Below are positions 24,401-36,400 of a stretch of 64,000 nt of DNA, piece after piece. Below the pieces are notes generated by a model. That model did no database searches, was not told the DNA's origin, and saw only the letters and a list, made by a program, of their open reading frames with translations. The DNA is from Mimachlamys varia (lineage: Eukaryota; Mollusca; Bivalvia; Pectinida; Pectinidae). The stretch lies in assembly GCA_947623455.1 (NCBI GenBank), contig OX392527.1, positions 12,210,001 through 12,274,000 of the forward strand, in the 5' to 3' direction. A program made the translations under genes and the position numbers. Each line of letters starts with the position of its first letter. The first letter of the stretch is position 1.

Positions 24401-27400
24401 GAGAGTTGGGCTGATCCAGTGAGTTGAGAGTTGGGCTGAGTCAGTGAGATGAGAGTTGGGCTGATCCAGTGAGGTGAGAGTTGGGCTGATCCAGTGAGAT
24501 GAGAGTTGGGCTGATCCAGTGAGGTGAGAGTTGGGCTGATCCAGTGAGGTGAGAGTTGGGCTGAGCCAGTGAGGTGAGAATTGGGCTGAGCCAGTGAGGT
24601 GAGAGTTGGGCCGAGTCAGTGAGGTGAGAGTTGGGCTGAGTCAGTGAGATGAGAGTTGGGCCGAGTCAGTGAGATGAGAGTTGGGCTGAGTCAGTGAGAT
24701 GAGAGTTGGGCTGAGCCAGTGAGGTGAGAGTTGGGCCGAGTCAGTGAGATGACAGTTGGGCTGAGCCAGTGAGGTGAGAGTTGGGCTGAGTCAGTGAGAT
24801 GAGAGTTGGGCTGAGTCAGTGAAGTGACAGTTAGGCCGAGTCAGTGAGATGAGAGTTGGGCCGAGCCAGTGAGGTGAGAGTTGGGCTGAGTCAGTGAGGT
24901 GAGAGTTGGGCTGAGTCAGTGAGGTGAGAGTTGGGCTGAATCAGTGAGGTGAGAGTTGGGCTGAGTCAGTGAGATGAGAGTTGGGCTGAGTCAGTGAGGT
25001 GAGAGTTGGACAGAGCCAGTGAGGTGAGAGAGTTGGGCTGAGTCAGTGAGATGAGAGTTGGGCTGAGCCAGTGAGGTGAGAGTTGGGCTGAGTCAGTGAG
25101 GTGAGAGTTGGGCTGATCCAGTGAGGTGAGAGTTGGGCTGATCCAGTGAGGTGAGAGTTGGGCTGATCCAGTGAGGTGAGAGTTGGGCTGATCCAGTGAG
25201 GTGAGAGTTGACCTGAGCCAGTGAGGTGAGAGTTGGGCTGATCCAGTGAGATGAGAGTTGGGCTGAGTCAGTGAGGTGAGAGTTGGACAGAGCCAGTGAG
25301 GTGAGAGAGTTGGGCTGAGTCAGTGAGATGAGAGTTGGGCTGAGCCAGTGAGGTGAGAGTTGGGCTGAGTCAGTGAGGTGAGAGTTGGGCTGATCCAGCG
25401 AGGTGAGAGTTGGGCTGATCCAGTGAGGTGAGAGTTGGGCTGATCCAGTGAGGTGAAAGTTGGGCTGATCCAGTGAGATGAGAGTTGGGCTGATCCAGTG
25501 AGGTGAGAGTTGGGCTGAGTCAGTGAGATGAGAGTTGGGCTGATCCAGAGAGGTGAGAGTTGGGCTGATCCAGTGAGATGAGAGTTGGGCTGATCCAGTG
25601 AGGTGAGAGTTGGGCTGATCCAGTGAGGTGAGAGTTGGGCTGAGTCAGTGAGGTGATAGTTGGGCTGAGTCAGTGAGATGAGAGTTGGGCTGATCCACTG
25701 AGGTGAGAGTTGGGCCAAGTCAGTGAGGTGAGAGTTGGGCCGAGTCAGTGAGGTGAGAGTTGGGCTGAGTCAGTGAGATGAGAGTTGGGCTGAGTCAGTG
25801 AGATGAGAGTTGGGCTGAGCCAGTGAGATGAGAGTTGGGCTGAGTCAGTGAGGTGAGAGTTGGGCCGAGTCAGTGAGATGAGAGTTGGGCCGAGTCAGTG
25901 AGATGAGAGTTGGGCTGAGCCAGTGAGGTGAGAGTTGGGCTGAGCCAGTGAGGTGAGAGTTGGGCCGAGTGAGTGAGGTGAGAGTTGGGCTGAGTCAGTG
26001 AGATGAGAGTTGGGCTGATCCAGTGAGGTGAGAGTTGGGCAGAGCCAGTGAGGTGAGAGTTGGGCCGAGTCAGTGAGGTGAGAGTTGGGCTGAGTCAGTG
26101 AGATGACAGTTGGGCTGAGCAAGTGAGGTGAGAGTTGGGCTGAGCCAGTGAGGTGAGAGTTGGGCCGAGTCAGTGAGGTGAGAGTTGGGCCGAGTCAGTG
26201 AGATGACAGTTGGGCTGAGCCAGTGAGGTGAGAGTTGGGCTGAGTCAGTGAAGTGACAGTTGGGCCGAGTCAGTGAGGTGAGAGTTGGGCTGAATCAGTG
26301 AGGTGAGAGTTGGGCTGAGTCAGTGAGATGAGAGTTGGGCTGAGTCAGTGAGGTGAGAGTTGGGCTGAGCCAGTGAGGTAAGAGTTGGGCAGAGTCAGTG
26401 AGATGAGAGTTGGGCTGAGGCAGTGAGGTGAGAGTTGGGCTGAGCCAGTGAGGTGAGAGTTGGGCTGAATCAGTGAGGTGAGAGTTGGGCTGAATCAGTG
26501 AGGTGAGAGTTGGGCTGAGTCAGTGAGATGAGAGTTGGGCTGAGTCAGTGAGGTGAGAGTTCGACAGAGCCAGTGAGGTGAGAGAGTCGGGCTGAGTCAG
26601 TGAGATGAGAGTTGGGCTGAGCCAGTGAGGTGAGAGTTGGGCTGAGTCAGTGAGATGAGAGTTGGGCTGAGTCAGTGAGATGAGAGTTGGGCTGAGTCAG
26701 TGAGGTGAGAGTTGGACAGAGCCAGTGAGGTGAGAGAGTTGGGCTGAGTCAGTGAGATGAGAGTTGGGCTGAGCCAGTGAGGTGAGAGTTGGGCTGAGTC
26801 AGTGAGGTGAGAGTTGGGCTGATCCAGTGAGATGAGAGTTGGGCTGAGCCAGTGAGGTGAGAGTTGGGCTGAGTCAGTGAGGTGAGAGTTGGGCCGAGTC
26901 AGTGAGATGAGAGTTTGGCCGAGTCAGTGAGATGAGAGTTGGGCTGAGCCAGTGAGGTGAGAATTGGGCTGAGCCAGTGAGGTGAGAGTTGGGCCGAGTC
27001 AGTGAGGTGAGAGTTGGGCTGAGTCAGTGAGGTGAGAGTTGGACTGATCCAGTGAGATGAGAGTTGGGCTGATCCAGTGAGGTGAGAGTTGGGCTGATCC
27101 AGTGAGATTAGAGTTGGGCTGATCCAGTGAGGTGAGAGTTGGGCTGATCCAGTGAGATGAGAGTTGGGCTGATCCAGTGAGGTGAGAGTTGGGCTGATCC
27201 AGTGAGGTGAGAGTTGGGCCGAGTCAGTGAGATGAGAGTTGGGCTGAGCCAGTGAGGTGAGAGTTGGGCTGATCCAGTGAGATGAGAGTTGGGCTGATCC
27301 AGTGAGGTGAGAGTTGGGCTGATCCAGTGAGGTGAAAGTTGGGCTGATCCAGTGAGATGAGAGTTGGGCTGATCCAGTGAGGTGAGAGTTGGGCTGAGTC

Positions 27401-30400
27401 AGTGAGATGACAGTTGGGCTGATCCAGTGAGGTGAAAGTTGGGCTGATCCAGTGAGATGAGAGTTGGGCTGATCCAGTGAGGTGAGAGTTGGGCTGAGTC
27501 AGTGAGATGACAGTTGGGCTGATCCAGTGAGGTGAGAGTTGGGCTGATCCAGTGAGATGAGAGTTGGGCTGATCCAGTGAGGTGAGAGTTGGGCTGATCC
27601 AGTGAGGTGAGAGTTGGGCTGAGTCAGTGAGGTGATAGTTGGGCTGAGTCAGTGAGATGAGAGTTGGGCTAATCCAGTGAGATGAGAGTTGGGCTGATCC
27701 AGTGAGGTGAGAGTTGGGCTGATCCAGTGAGATGAGAGTTGGGCTGATCCAGTGAGGTGAGAGTTGGGCTGATCCAGTGAGGTGAGAGTTGGGCTGAGTC
27801 AGTGAGGTGATAGTTGGGCTGAGTCAGTGAGATGAGAGTTGGGCTAATCCAGTGAGATGAGAGTTGGGCCGAGTCAGTGAGGTGAGAGTTGGGCTGAATC
27901 AGTGAGGTGAGAGTTGGGCTGAGTCAGTGAGATGAGAGTTGGGCTGAGTCAGTGAGGTGAGAGTTGGGCTGAGCCAGTGAGGTGAGAGTTGGGCAGAGTC
28001 AGTGAGATGAGAGTTGGGCTGAGCCAGGGAGGTGAGAGTTGGGCTGAGCCAGTGAGGTGAGAGTTGGGCTGAATCAGTGAGGTGAGAGTTGGGCTGAGTC
28101 AGTGAGATGAGAGTTGGGCTGATCCAGTGAGGTGAGAGTTGGGCTGATCCAGTGAGGTGAGAGTTGGGCTGAGTCAGTGAGGTGATAGTTGGGCTGAGTC
28201 AGTGAGATGAGAGTTGGGCTAATCCAGTGAGATGAGAGTTGGGCCGAGTCAGTGAGGTGAGAGTTGGGCTGAATCAGTGAGGTGAGAGTTGGGCTGAGTC
28301 AGTGAGATGAGAGTTGGGCTGAGTCAGTGAGGTGAGAGTTGGGCTGAGCCAGTGAGGTGAGAGTTGGGCAGAGTCAGTGAGATGAGAGTTGGGCTGAGCC
28401 AGGGAGGTGAGAGTTGGGCTGAGCCAGTGAGGTGAGAGTTGGGCTGAATCAGTGAGGTGAGAGTTGGGCTGAGTCAGTGAGATGAGAGTTGGGCTGAGTC
28501 AGTGAGGTGAGAGTTGGACAGAGCCAGTGAGGTGAGAGAGTCGGGCTGAGTCAGTGAGATGAGAGTTGGGCTGAGCCAGTGAGGTGAGAGTTGGGCTGAG
28601 TCAGTGAGGTGAGAGTTGGGCCGAGTCAGTGAGATGAGAGTTGGGCCGAGTCAGTGAGATGAGAGTTGGGCCGAGTCAGTGAGATGAGAGTTGGGCTGAG
28701 CCAGTGAGGTGAGAATTGGGCTGAGCCAGTGAGGTGAGAGTTGGGCCGAGTCAGTGAGGTGAGAGTTGGGCTGAGTCAGTGAGGTGAGAGTTGGACTGAT
28801 CCAGTGAGGTGAGAGTTCTGCTGATCCAGTGAGGTGAGAGTTGGGCTGATCCAGTGAGGTGAAAGTTGGGCTGATCCAGTGAGATGAGAGTTGGGCTGAT
28901 CCAGTGAGGTGAGAGTTGGGCTGAGTCAGTGAGATGACAGTTGGGCTGATCCAGTGAGGTGAAAGTTGGGCTGATCCAGTGAGATGAGAGTTGGGCTGAT
29001 CCAGTGAGTTGAGAGTTGGGCTGAGTCAGTGAGATGAGAGTTGGGCTGATCCAGTGAGGTGAGAGTTGGGCTGATCCAGTGAGATGAGAGTTGGGCTGAT
29101 CCAGTGAGGTGAGAGTTGGGCTGATCCAGTGAGGTGAGAGTTGGGCTGAGTCAGTGAGGTGATAGTTGGGCTGAGTCAGTGAGATGAGAGTTGGGCTAAT
29201 CCAGTGAGATGAGAGTTGGGCCGAGTCAGTGAGGTGAGAGTTGGGCTGAATCAGTGAGGTGAGAGTTGGGCTGAGTCAGTGAGATGAGAGTTGGGCTGAG
29301 TCAGTGAGGTGAGAGTTGGGCTGAGCCAGTGAGGTGAGAGTTGGGCAGAGTCAGTGAGATGAGAGTTGGGCTGAGCCAGGGAGGTGAGAGTTGGGCTGAG
29401 CCAGTGAGGTGAGAGTTGGGCTGAATCAGTGAGGTGAGAGTTGGGCTGAGTCAGTGAGATGAGAGTTGGGCTGATCCAGTGAGGTGAGAGTTGGGCTGAT
29501 CCAGTGAGGTGAGAGTTGGGCTGAGTCAGTGAGGTGATAGTTGGGCTGAGTCAGTGAGATGAGAGTTGGGCTAATCCAGTGAGATGAGAGTTGGGCCGAG
29601 TCAGTGAGGTGAGAGTTGGGCTGAATCAGTGAGGTGAGAGTTGGGCTGAGTCAGTGAGATGAGAGTTGGGCTGAGTCAGTGAGGTGAGAGTTGGGCTGAG
29701 CCAGTGAGGTGAGAGTTGGGCAGAGTCAGTGAGATGAGAGTTGGGCTGAGCCAGGGAGGTGAGAGTTGGGCTGAGCCAGTGAGGTGAGAGTTGGGCTGAA
29801 TCAGTGAGGTGAGAGTTGGGCTGAGTCAGTGAGATGAGAGTTGGGCTGAGTCAGTGAGGTGAGAGTTGGACAGAGCCAGTGAGGTGAGAGAGTCGGGCTG
29901 AGTCAGTGAGATGAGAGTTGGGCTGAGCCAGTGAGGTGAGAGTTGGGCTGAGTCAGTGAGGTGAGAGTTGGGCCGAGTCAGTGAGATGAGAGTTGGGCCG
30001 AGTCAGTGAGATGAGAGTTGGGCCGAGTCAGTGAGATGAGAGTTGGGCTGAGCCAGTGAGGTGAGAATTGGGCTGAGCCAGTGAGGTGAGAGTTGGGCCG
30101 AGTCAGTGAGGTGAGAGTTGGGCTGAGTCAGTGAGGTGAGAGTTGGACTGATCCAGTGAGGTGAGAGTTCTGCTGATCCAGTGAGGTGAGAGTTGGGCTG
30201 ATCCAGTGAGGTGAAAGTTGGGCTGATCCAGTGAGATGAGAGTTGGGCTGATCCAGTGAGGTGAGAGTTGGGCTGAGTCAGTGAGATGACAGTTGGGCTG
30301 ATCCAGTGAGGTGAAAGTTGGGCTGATCCAGTGAGATGAGAGTTGGGCTGATCCAGTGAGTTGAGAGTTGGGCTGAGTCAGTGAGATGAGAGTTGGGCTG

Positions 30401-33400
30401 ATCCAGTGAGGTGAGAGTTGGGCTGATCCAGTGAGATGAGAGTTGGGCTGATCCAGTGAGGTGAGAGTTGGGCTGATCCAGTGAGGTGAGAGTTGGGCTG
30501 AGTCAGTGAGGTGATAGTTGGGCTGAGTCAGTGAGATGAGAGTTGGGCTAATCCAGTGAGATGAGAGTTGGGCCGAGTCAGTGAGGTGAGAGTTGGGCTG
30601 AATCAGTGAGGTGAGAGTTGGGCTGAGTCAGTGAGATGAGAGTTGGGCTGAGTCAGTGAGGTGAGAGTTGGGCTGAGCCAGTGAGGTGAGAGTTGGGCAG
30701 AGTCAGTGAGATGAGAGTTGGGCCGAGTCAGTGAGATGAGAGTTGGGCCGAGTCAGTGAGATGAGAGTTGGGCTGAGCCAGTGAGGTGAGAATTGGGCTG
30801 AGCCAGTGAGGTGAGAGTTGGGCTGAGTCAGTGAGATGACAGTTGGGCTGAGTCAGTGAGGTGATAGTTGGGCTGAGTCAGTGAGATGAGAGTTGGGCTA
30901 ATCCAGTGAGATGAGAGTTGGGCCGAGTCAGTGAGGTGAGAGTTGGGCTGAATCAGTGAGGTGAGAGTTGGGCTGAGCCAGTGAGGTGAGAGTTGGGCAG
31001 AGTCAGTGAGATGAGAGTTGGGCTGAGCCAGGGAGGTGAGAGTTGGGCTGAGCCAGTGAGGTGAGAGTTGGGCTGAATCAGTGAGGTGAGAGTTGGGCTG
31101 AGTCAGTGAGATGAGAGTTGGGCTGATCCAGTGAGGTGAGAGTTGGGCTGATCCAGTGAGGTGAGAGTTGGGCTGAGTCAGTGAGGTGATAGTTGGGCTG
31201 AGTCAGTGAGATGAGAGTTGGGCTAATCCAGTGAGATGAGAGTTGGGCCGAGTCAGTGAGGTGAGAGTTGGGCTGAATCAGTGAGGTGAGAGTTGGGCTG
31301 AGTCAGTGAGATGAGAGTTGGGCTGAGTCAGTGAGGTGAGAGTTGGGCTGAGCCAGTGAGGTGAGAGTTGGGCAGAGTCAGTGAGATGAGAGTTGGGCTG
31401 AGCCAGGGAGGTGAGAGTTGGGCTGAGCCAGTGAGGTGAGAGTTGGGCTGAATCAGTGAGGTGAGAGTTGGGCTGAGTCAGTGAGATGAGAGTTGGGCTG
31501 AGTCAGTGAGGTGAGAGTTGGACAGAGCCAGTGAGGTGAGAGAGTCGGGCTGAGTCAGTGAGATGAGAGTTGGGCTGAGCCAGTGAGGTGAGAGTTGGGC
31601 TGAGTCAGTGAGGTGAGAGTTGGGCCGAGTCAGTGAGATGAGAGTTGGGCCGAGTCAGTGAGATGAGAGTTGGGCCGAGTCAGTGAGATGAGAGTTGGGC
31701 TGAGCCAGTGAGGTGAGAATTGGGCTGAGCCAGTGAGGTGAGAGTTGGGCCGAGTCAGTGAGGTGAGAGTTGGGCTGAGTCAGTGAGGTGAGAGTTGGAC
31801 TGATCCAGTGAGGTGAGAGTTCTGCTGATCCAGTGAGGTGAGAGTTGGGCTGATCCAGTGAGGTGAAAGTTGGGCTGATCCAGTGAGATGAGAGTTGGGC
31901 TGATCCAGTGAGGTGAGAGTTGGGCTGAGTCAGTGAGATGACAGTTGGGCTGATCCAGTGAGGTGAAAGTTGGGCTGATCCAGTGAGATGAGAGTTGGGC
32001 TGATCCAGTGAGTTGAGAGTTGGGCTGAGTCAGTGAGATGAGAGTTGGGCTGATCCAGTGAGGTGAGAGTTGGGCTGATCCAGTGAGATGAGAGTTGGGC
32101 TGATCCAGTGAGGTGAGAGTTGGGCTGATCCAGTGAGGTGAGAGTTGGGCTGAGTCAGTGAGGTGATAGTTGGGCTGAGTCAGTGAGATGAGAGTTGGGC
32201 TAATCCAGTGAGATGAGAGTTGGGCCGAGTCAGTGAGGTGAGAGTTGGGCTGAATCAGTGAGGTGAGAGTTGGGCTGAGTCAGTGAGATGAGAGTTGGGC
32301 TGAGTCAGTGAGGTGAGAGTTGGGCTGAGCCAGTGAGGTGAGAGTTGGGCAGAGTCAGTGAGATGAGAGTTGGGCTGAGCCAGGGAGGTGAGAGTTGGGC
32401 TGAGCCAGTGAGGTGAGAGTTGGGCTGAATCAGTGAGGTGAGAGTTGGGCTGAGTCAGTGAGATGAGAGTTGGGCTGATCCAGTGAGGTGAGAGTTGGGC
32501 TGATCCAGTGAGGTGAGAGTTGGGCTGAGTCAGTGAGGTGATAGTTGGGCTGAGTCAGTGAGATGAGAGTTGGGCTAATCCAGTGAGATGAGAGTTGGGC
32601 CGAGTCAGTGAGGTGAGAGTTGGGCTGAATCAGTGAGGTGAGAGTTGGGCTGAGTCAGTGAGATGAGAGTTGGGCTGAGTCAGTGAGGTGAGAGTTGGGC
32701 TGAGCCAGTGAGGTGAGAGTTGGGCAGAGTCAGTGAGATGAGAGTTGGGCTGAGCCAGGGAGGTGAGAGTTGGGCTGAGCCAGTGAGGTGAGAGTTGGGC
32801 TGAATCAGTGAGGTGAGAGTTGGGCTGAGTCAGTGAGATGAGAGTTGGGCTGAGTCAGTGAGGTGAGAGTTGGACAGAGCCAGTGAGGTGAGAGAGTCGG
32901 GCTGAGTCAGTGAGATGAGAGTTGGGCTGAGCCAGTGAGGTGAGAGTTGGGCTGAGTCAGTGAGGTGAGAGTTGGGCCGAGTCAGTGAGATGAGAGTTGG
33001 GCCGAGTCAGTGAGATGAGAGTTGGGCCGAGTCAGTGAGATGAGAGTTGGGCTGAGCCAGTGAGGTGAGAATTGGGCTGAGCCAGTGAGGTGAGAGTTGG
33101 GCCGAGTCAGTGAGGTGAGAGTTGGGCTGAGTCAGTGAGGTGAGAGTTGGGCTGAGTCAGTGAGGTGAGAGTTGGACTGATCCAGTGAGGTGAGAGTTCT
33201 GCTGATCCAGTGAGGTGAAAGTTGGGCTGATCCAGTGAGATGAGAGTTGGGCTGATCCAGTGAGGTGAGAGTTGGGCTGAGTCAGTGAGATGACAGTTGG
33301 GCTGATCCAGTGAGGTGAAAGTTGGGCTGATCCAGTGAGATGAGAGTTGGGCTGATCCAGTGAGTTGAGAGTTGGGCTGAGTCAGTGAGATGAGAGTTGG

Positions 33401-36400
33401 GCTGATCCAGTGAGGTGAGAGTTGGGCTGATCCAGTGAGATGAGAGTTGGGCTGATCCAGTGAGGTGAGAGTTGGGCTGAGTCAGTGAGGTGAGAGTTGG
33501 ACAGAGCCAGTGAGGTGAGAGAATCGGGCTGAGTCAGTGAGATGAGAGTTGGGCTGAGCCAGTGAGGTGAGAGTTGGGCTGAGTCAGTGAGGTGAGAGTT
33601 GGGCCGAGTCAGTGAGATGAGAGTTGGGCCGAGTCAGTGAGATGAGAGTTGGGCCGAGTCAGTGAGATGAGAGTTGGGCTGAGCCAGTGAGGTGAGAATT
33701 GGGCTGAGCCAGTGAGGTGAGAGTTGGGCCGAGTCAGTGAGGTGAGAGTTGGGCTGAGTCAGTGAGGTGAGAGTTGGACTGATCCAGTGAGGTGAGAGTT
33801 CTGCTGATCCAGTGAGGTGAGAGTTGGGCTGATCCAGTGAGGTGAAAGTTGGGCTGATCCAGTGAGATGAGAGTTGGGCTGATCCAGTGAGGTGAGAGTT
33901 GGGCTGAGTCAGTGAGATGACAGTTGGGCTGATCCAGTGAGGTGAAAGTTGGGCTGATCCAGTGAGATGAGAGTTGGGCTGATCCAGTGAGTTGAGAGTT
34001 GGGCTGAGTCAGTGAGATGAGAGTTGGGCTGATCCAGTGAGGTGAGAGTTGGGCTGATCCAGTGAGATGAGAGTTGGGCTGATCCAGTGAGGTGAGAGTT
34101 GGGCTGATCCAGTGAGGTGAGAGTTGGGCTGAGTCAGTGAGGTGATAGTTGGGCTGAGTCAGTGAGATGAGAGTTGGGCTAATCCAGTGAGATGAGAGTT
34201 GGGCCGAGTCAGTGAGGTGAGAGTTGGGCTGAATCAGTGAGGTGAGAGTTGGGCTGAGTCAGTGAGATGAGAGTTGGGCTGAGTCAGTGAGGTGAGAGTT
34301 GGGCTGAGCCAGTGAGGTGAGAGTTGGGCAGAGTCAGTGAGATGAGAGTTGGGCTGAGCCAGGGAGGTGAGAGTTGGGCTGAGCCAGTGAGGTGAGAGTT
34401 GGGCTGAATCAGTGAGGTGAGAGTTGGGCTGAGTCAGTGAGATGAGAGTTGGGCTGATCCAGTGAGGTGAGAGTTGGGCTGATCCAGTGAGGTGAGAGTT
34501 GGGCTGAGTCAGTGAGGTGATAGTTGGGCTGAGTCAGTGAGATGAGAGTTGGGCTAATCCAGTGAGATGAGAGTTGGGCCGAGTCAGTGAGGTGAGAGTT
34601 GGGCTGAATCAGTGAGGTGAGAGTTGGGCTGAGTCAGTGAGATGAGAGTTGGGCTGAGTCAGTGAGGTGAGAGTTGGGCTGAGCCAGTGAGGTGAGAGTT
34701 GGGCAGAGTCAGTGAGATGAGAGTTGGGCTGAGCCAGGGAGGTGAGAGTTGGGCTGAGCCAGTGAGGTGAGAGTTGGGCTGAATCAGTGAGGTGAGAGTT
34801 GGGCTGAGTCAGTGAGATGAGAGTTGGGCTGAGTCAGTGAGGTGAGAGTTGGACAGAGCCAGTGAGGTGAGAGAGTCGGGCTGAGTCAGTGAGATGAGAG
34901 TTGGGCTGAGCCAGTGAGGTGAGAGTTGGGCTGAGTCAGTGAGGTGAGAGTTGGGCCGAGTCAGTGAGATGAGAGTTGGGCCGAGTCAGTGAGATGAGAG
35001 TTGGGCCGAGTCAGTGAGATGAGAGTTGGGCTGAGCCAGTGAGGTGAGAATTGGGCTGAGCCAGTGAGGTGAGAGTTGGGCCGAGTCAGTGAGGTGAGAG
35101 TTGGGCTGAGTCAGTGAGGTGAGAGTTGGACTGATCCAGTGAGGTGAGAGTTCTGCTGATCCAGTGAGGTGAGAGTTGGGCTGATCCAGTGAGGTGAAAG
35201 TTGGGCTGATCCAGTGAGATGAGAGTTGGGCTGATCCAGTGAGGTGAGAGTTGGGCTGAGTCAGTGAGATGACAGTTGGGCTGATCCAGTGAGGTGAAAG
35301 TTGGGCTGATCCAGTGAGATGAGAGTTGGGCTGATCCAGTGAGTTGAGAGTTGGGCTGAGTCAGTGAGATGAGAGTTGGGCTGATCCAGTGAGGTGAGAG
35401 TTGGGCTGATCCAGTGAGATGAGAGTTGGGCTGATCCAGTGAGGTGAGAGTTGGGCTGATCCAGTGAGGTGAGAGTTGGGCTGAGTCAGTGAGGTGATAG
35501 TTGGGCTGAGTCAGTGAGATGAGAGTTGGGCTAATCCAGTGAGATGAGAGTTGGGCCGAGTCAGTGAGGTGAGAGTTGGGCTGAATCAGTGAGGTGAGAG
35601 TTGGGCTGAGTCAGTGAGATGAGAGTTGGGCTGAGTCAGTGAGGTGAGAGTTGGGCTGAGCCAGTGAGGTGAGAGTTGGGCAGAGTCAGTGAGATGAGAG
35701 TTGGGCCGAGTCAGTGAGATGAGAGTTGGGCCGAGTCAGTGAGATGAGAGTTGGGCTGAGCCAGTGAGGTGAGAATTGGGCTGAGCCAGTGAGGTGAGAG
35801 TTGGGCTGAGTCAGTGAGATGACAGTTGGGCTGAGTCAGTGAGGTGATAGTTGGGCTGAGTCAGTGAGATGAGAGTTGGGCTAATCCAGTGAGATGAGAG
35901 TTGGGCCGAGTCAGTGAGGTGAGAGTTGGGCTGAATCAGTGAGGTGAGAGTTGGGCTGAGCCAGTGAGGTGAGAGTTGGGCAGAGTCAGTGAGATGAGAG
36001 TTGGGCTGAGCCAGGGAGGCGAGAGTTGGGCTGAGCCAGTGAGGTGAGAGTTGGGCTGAATCAGTGAGGTGAGAGTTGGGCTGAGTCAGTGAGATGAGAG
36101 TTGGGCTGATCCAGTGAGGTGAGAGTTGGGCTGATCCAGTGAGGTGAGAGTTGGGCTGAGTCAGTGAGGTGATAGTTGGGCTGAGTCAGTGAGATGAGAG
36201 TTGGGCTAATCCAGTGAGATGAGAGTTGGGCCGAGTCAGTGAGGTGAGAGTTGGGCTGAATCAGTGAGGTGAGAGTTGGGCTGAGTCAGTGAGATGAGAG
36301 TTGGGCTGAGTCAGTGAGGTGAGAGTTGGGCTGAGCCAGTGAGGTGAGAGTTGGGCAGAGTCAGTGAGATGAGAGTTGGGCTGAGCCAGGGAGGTGAGAG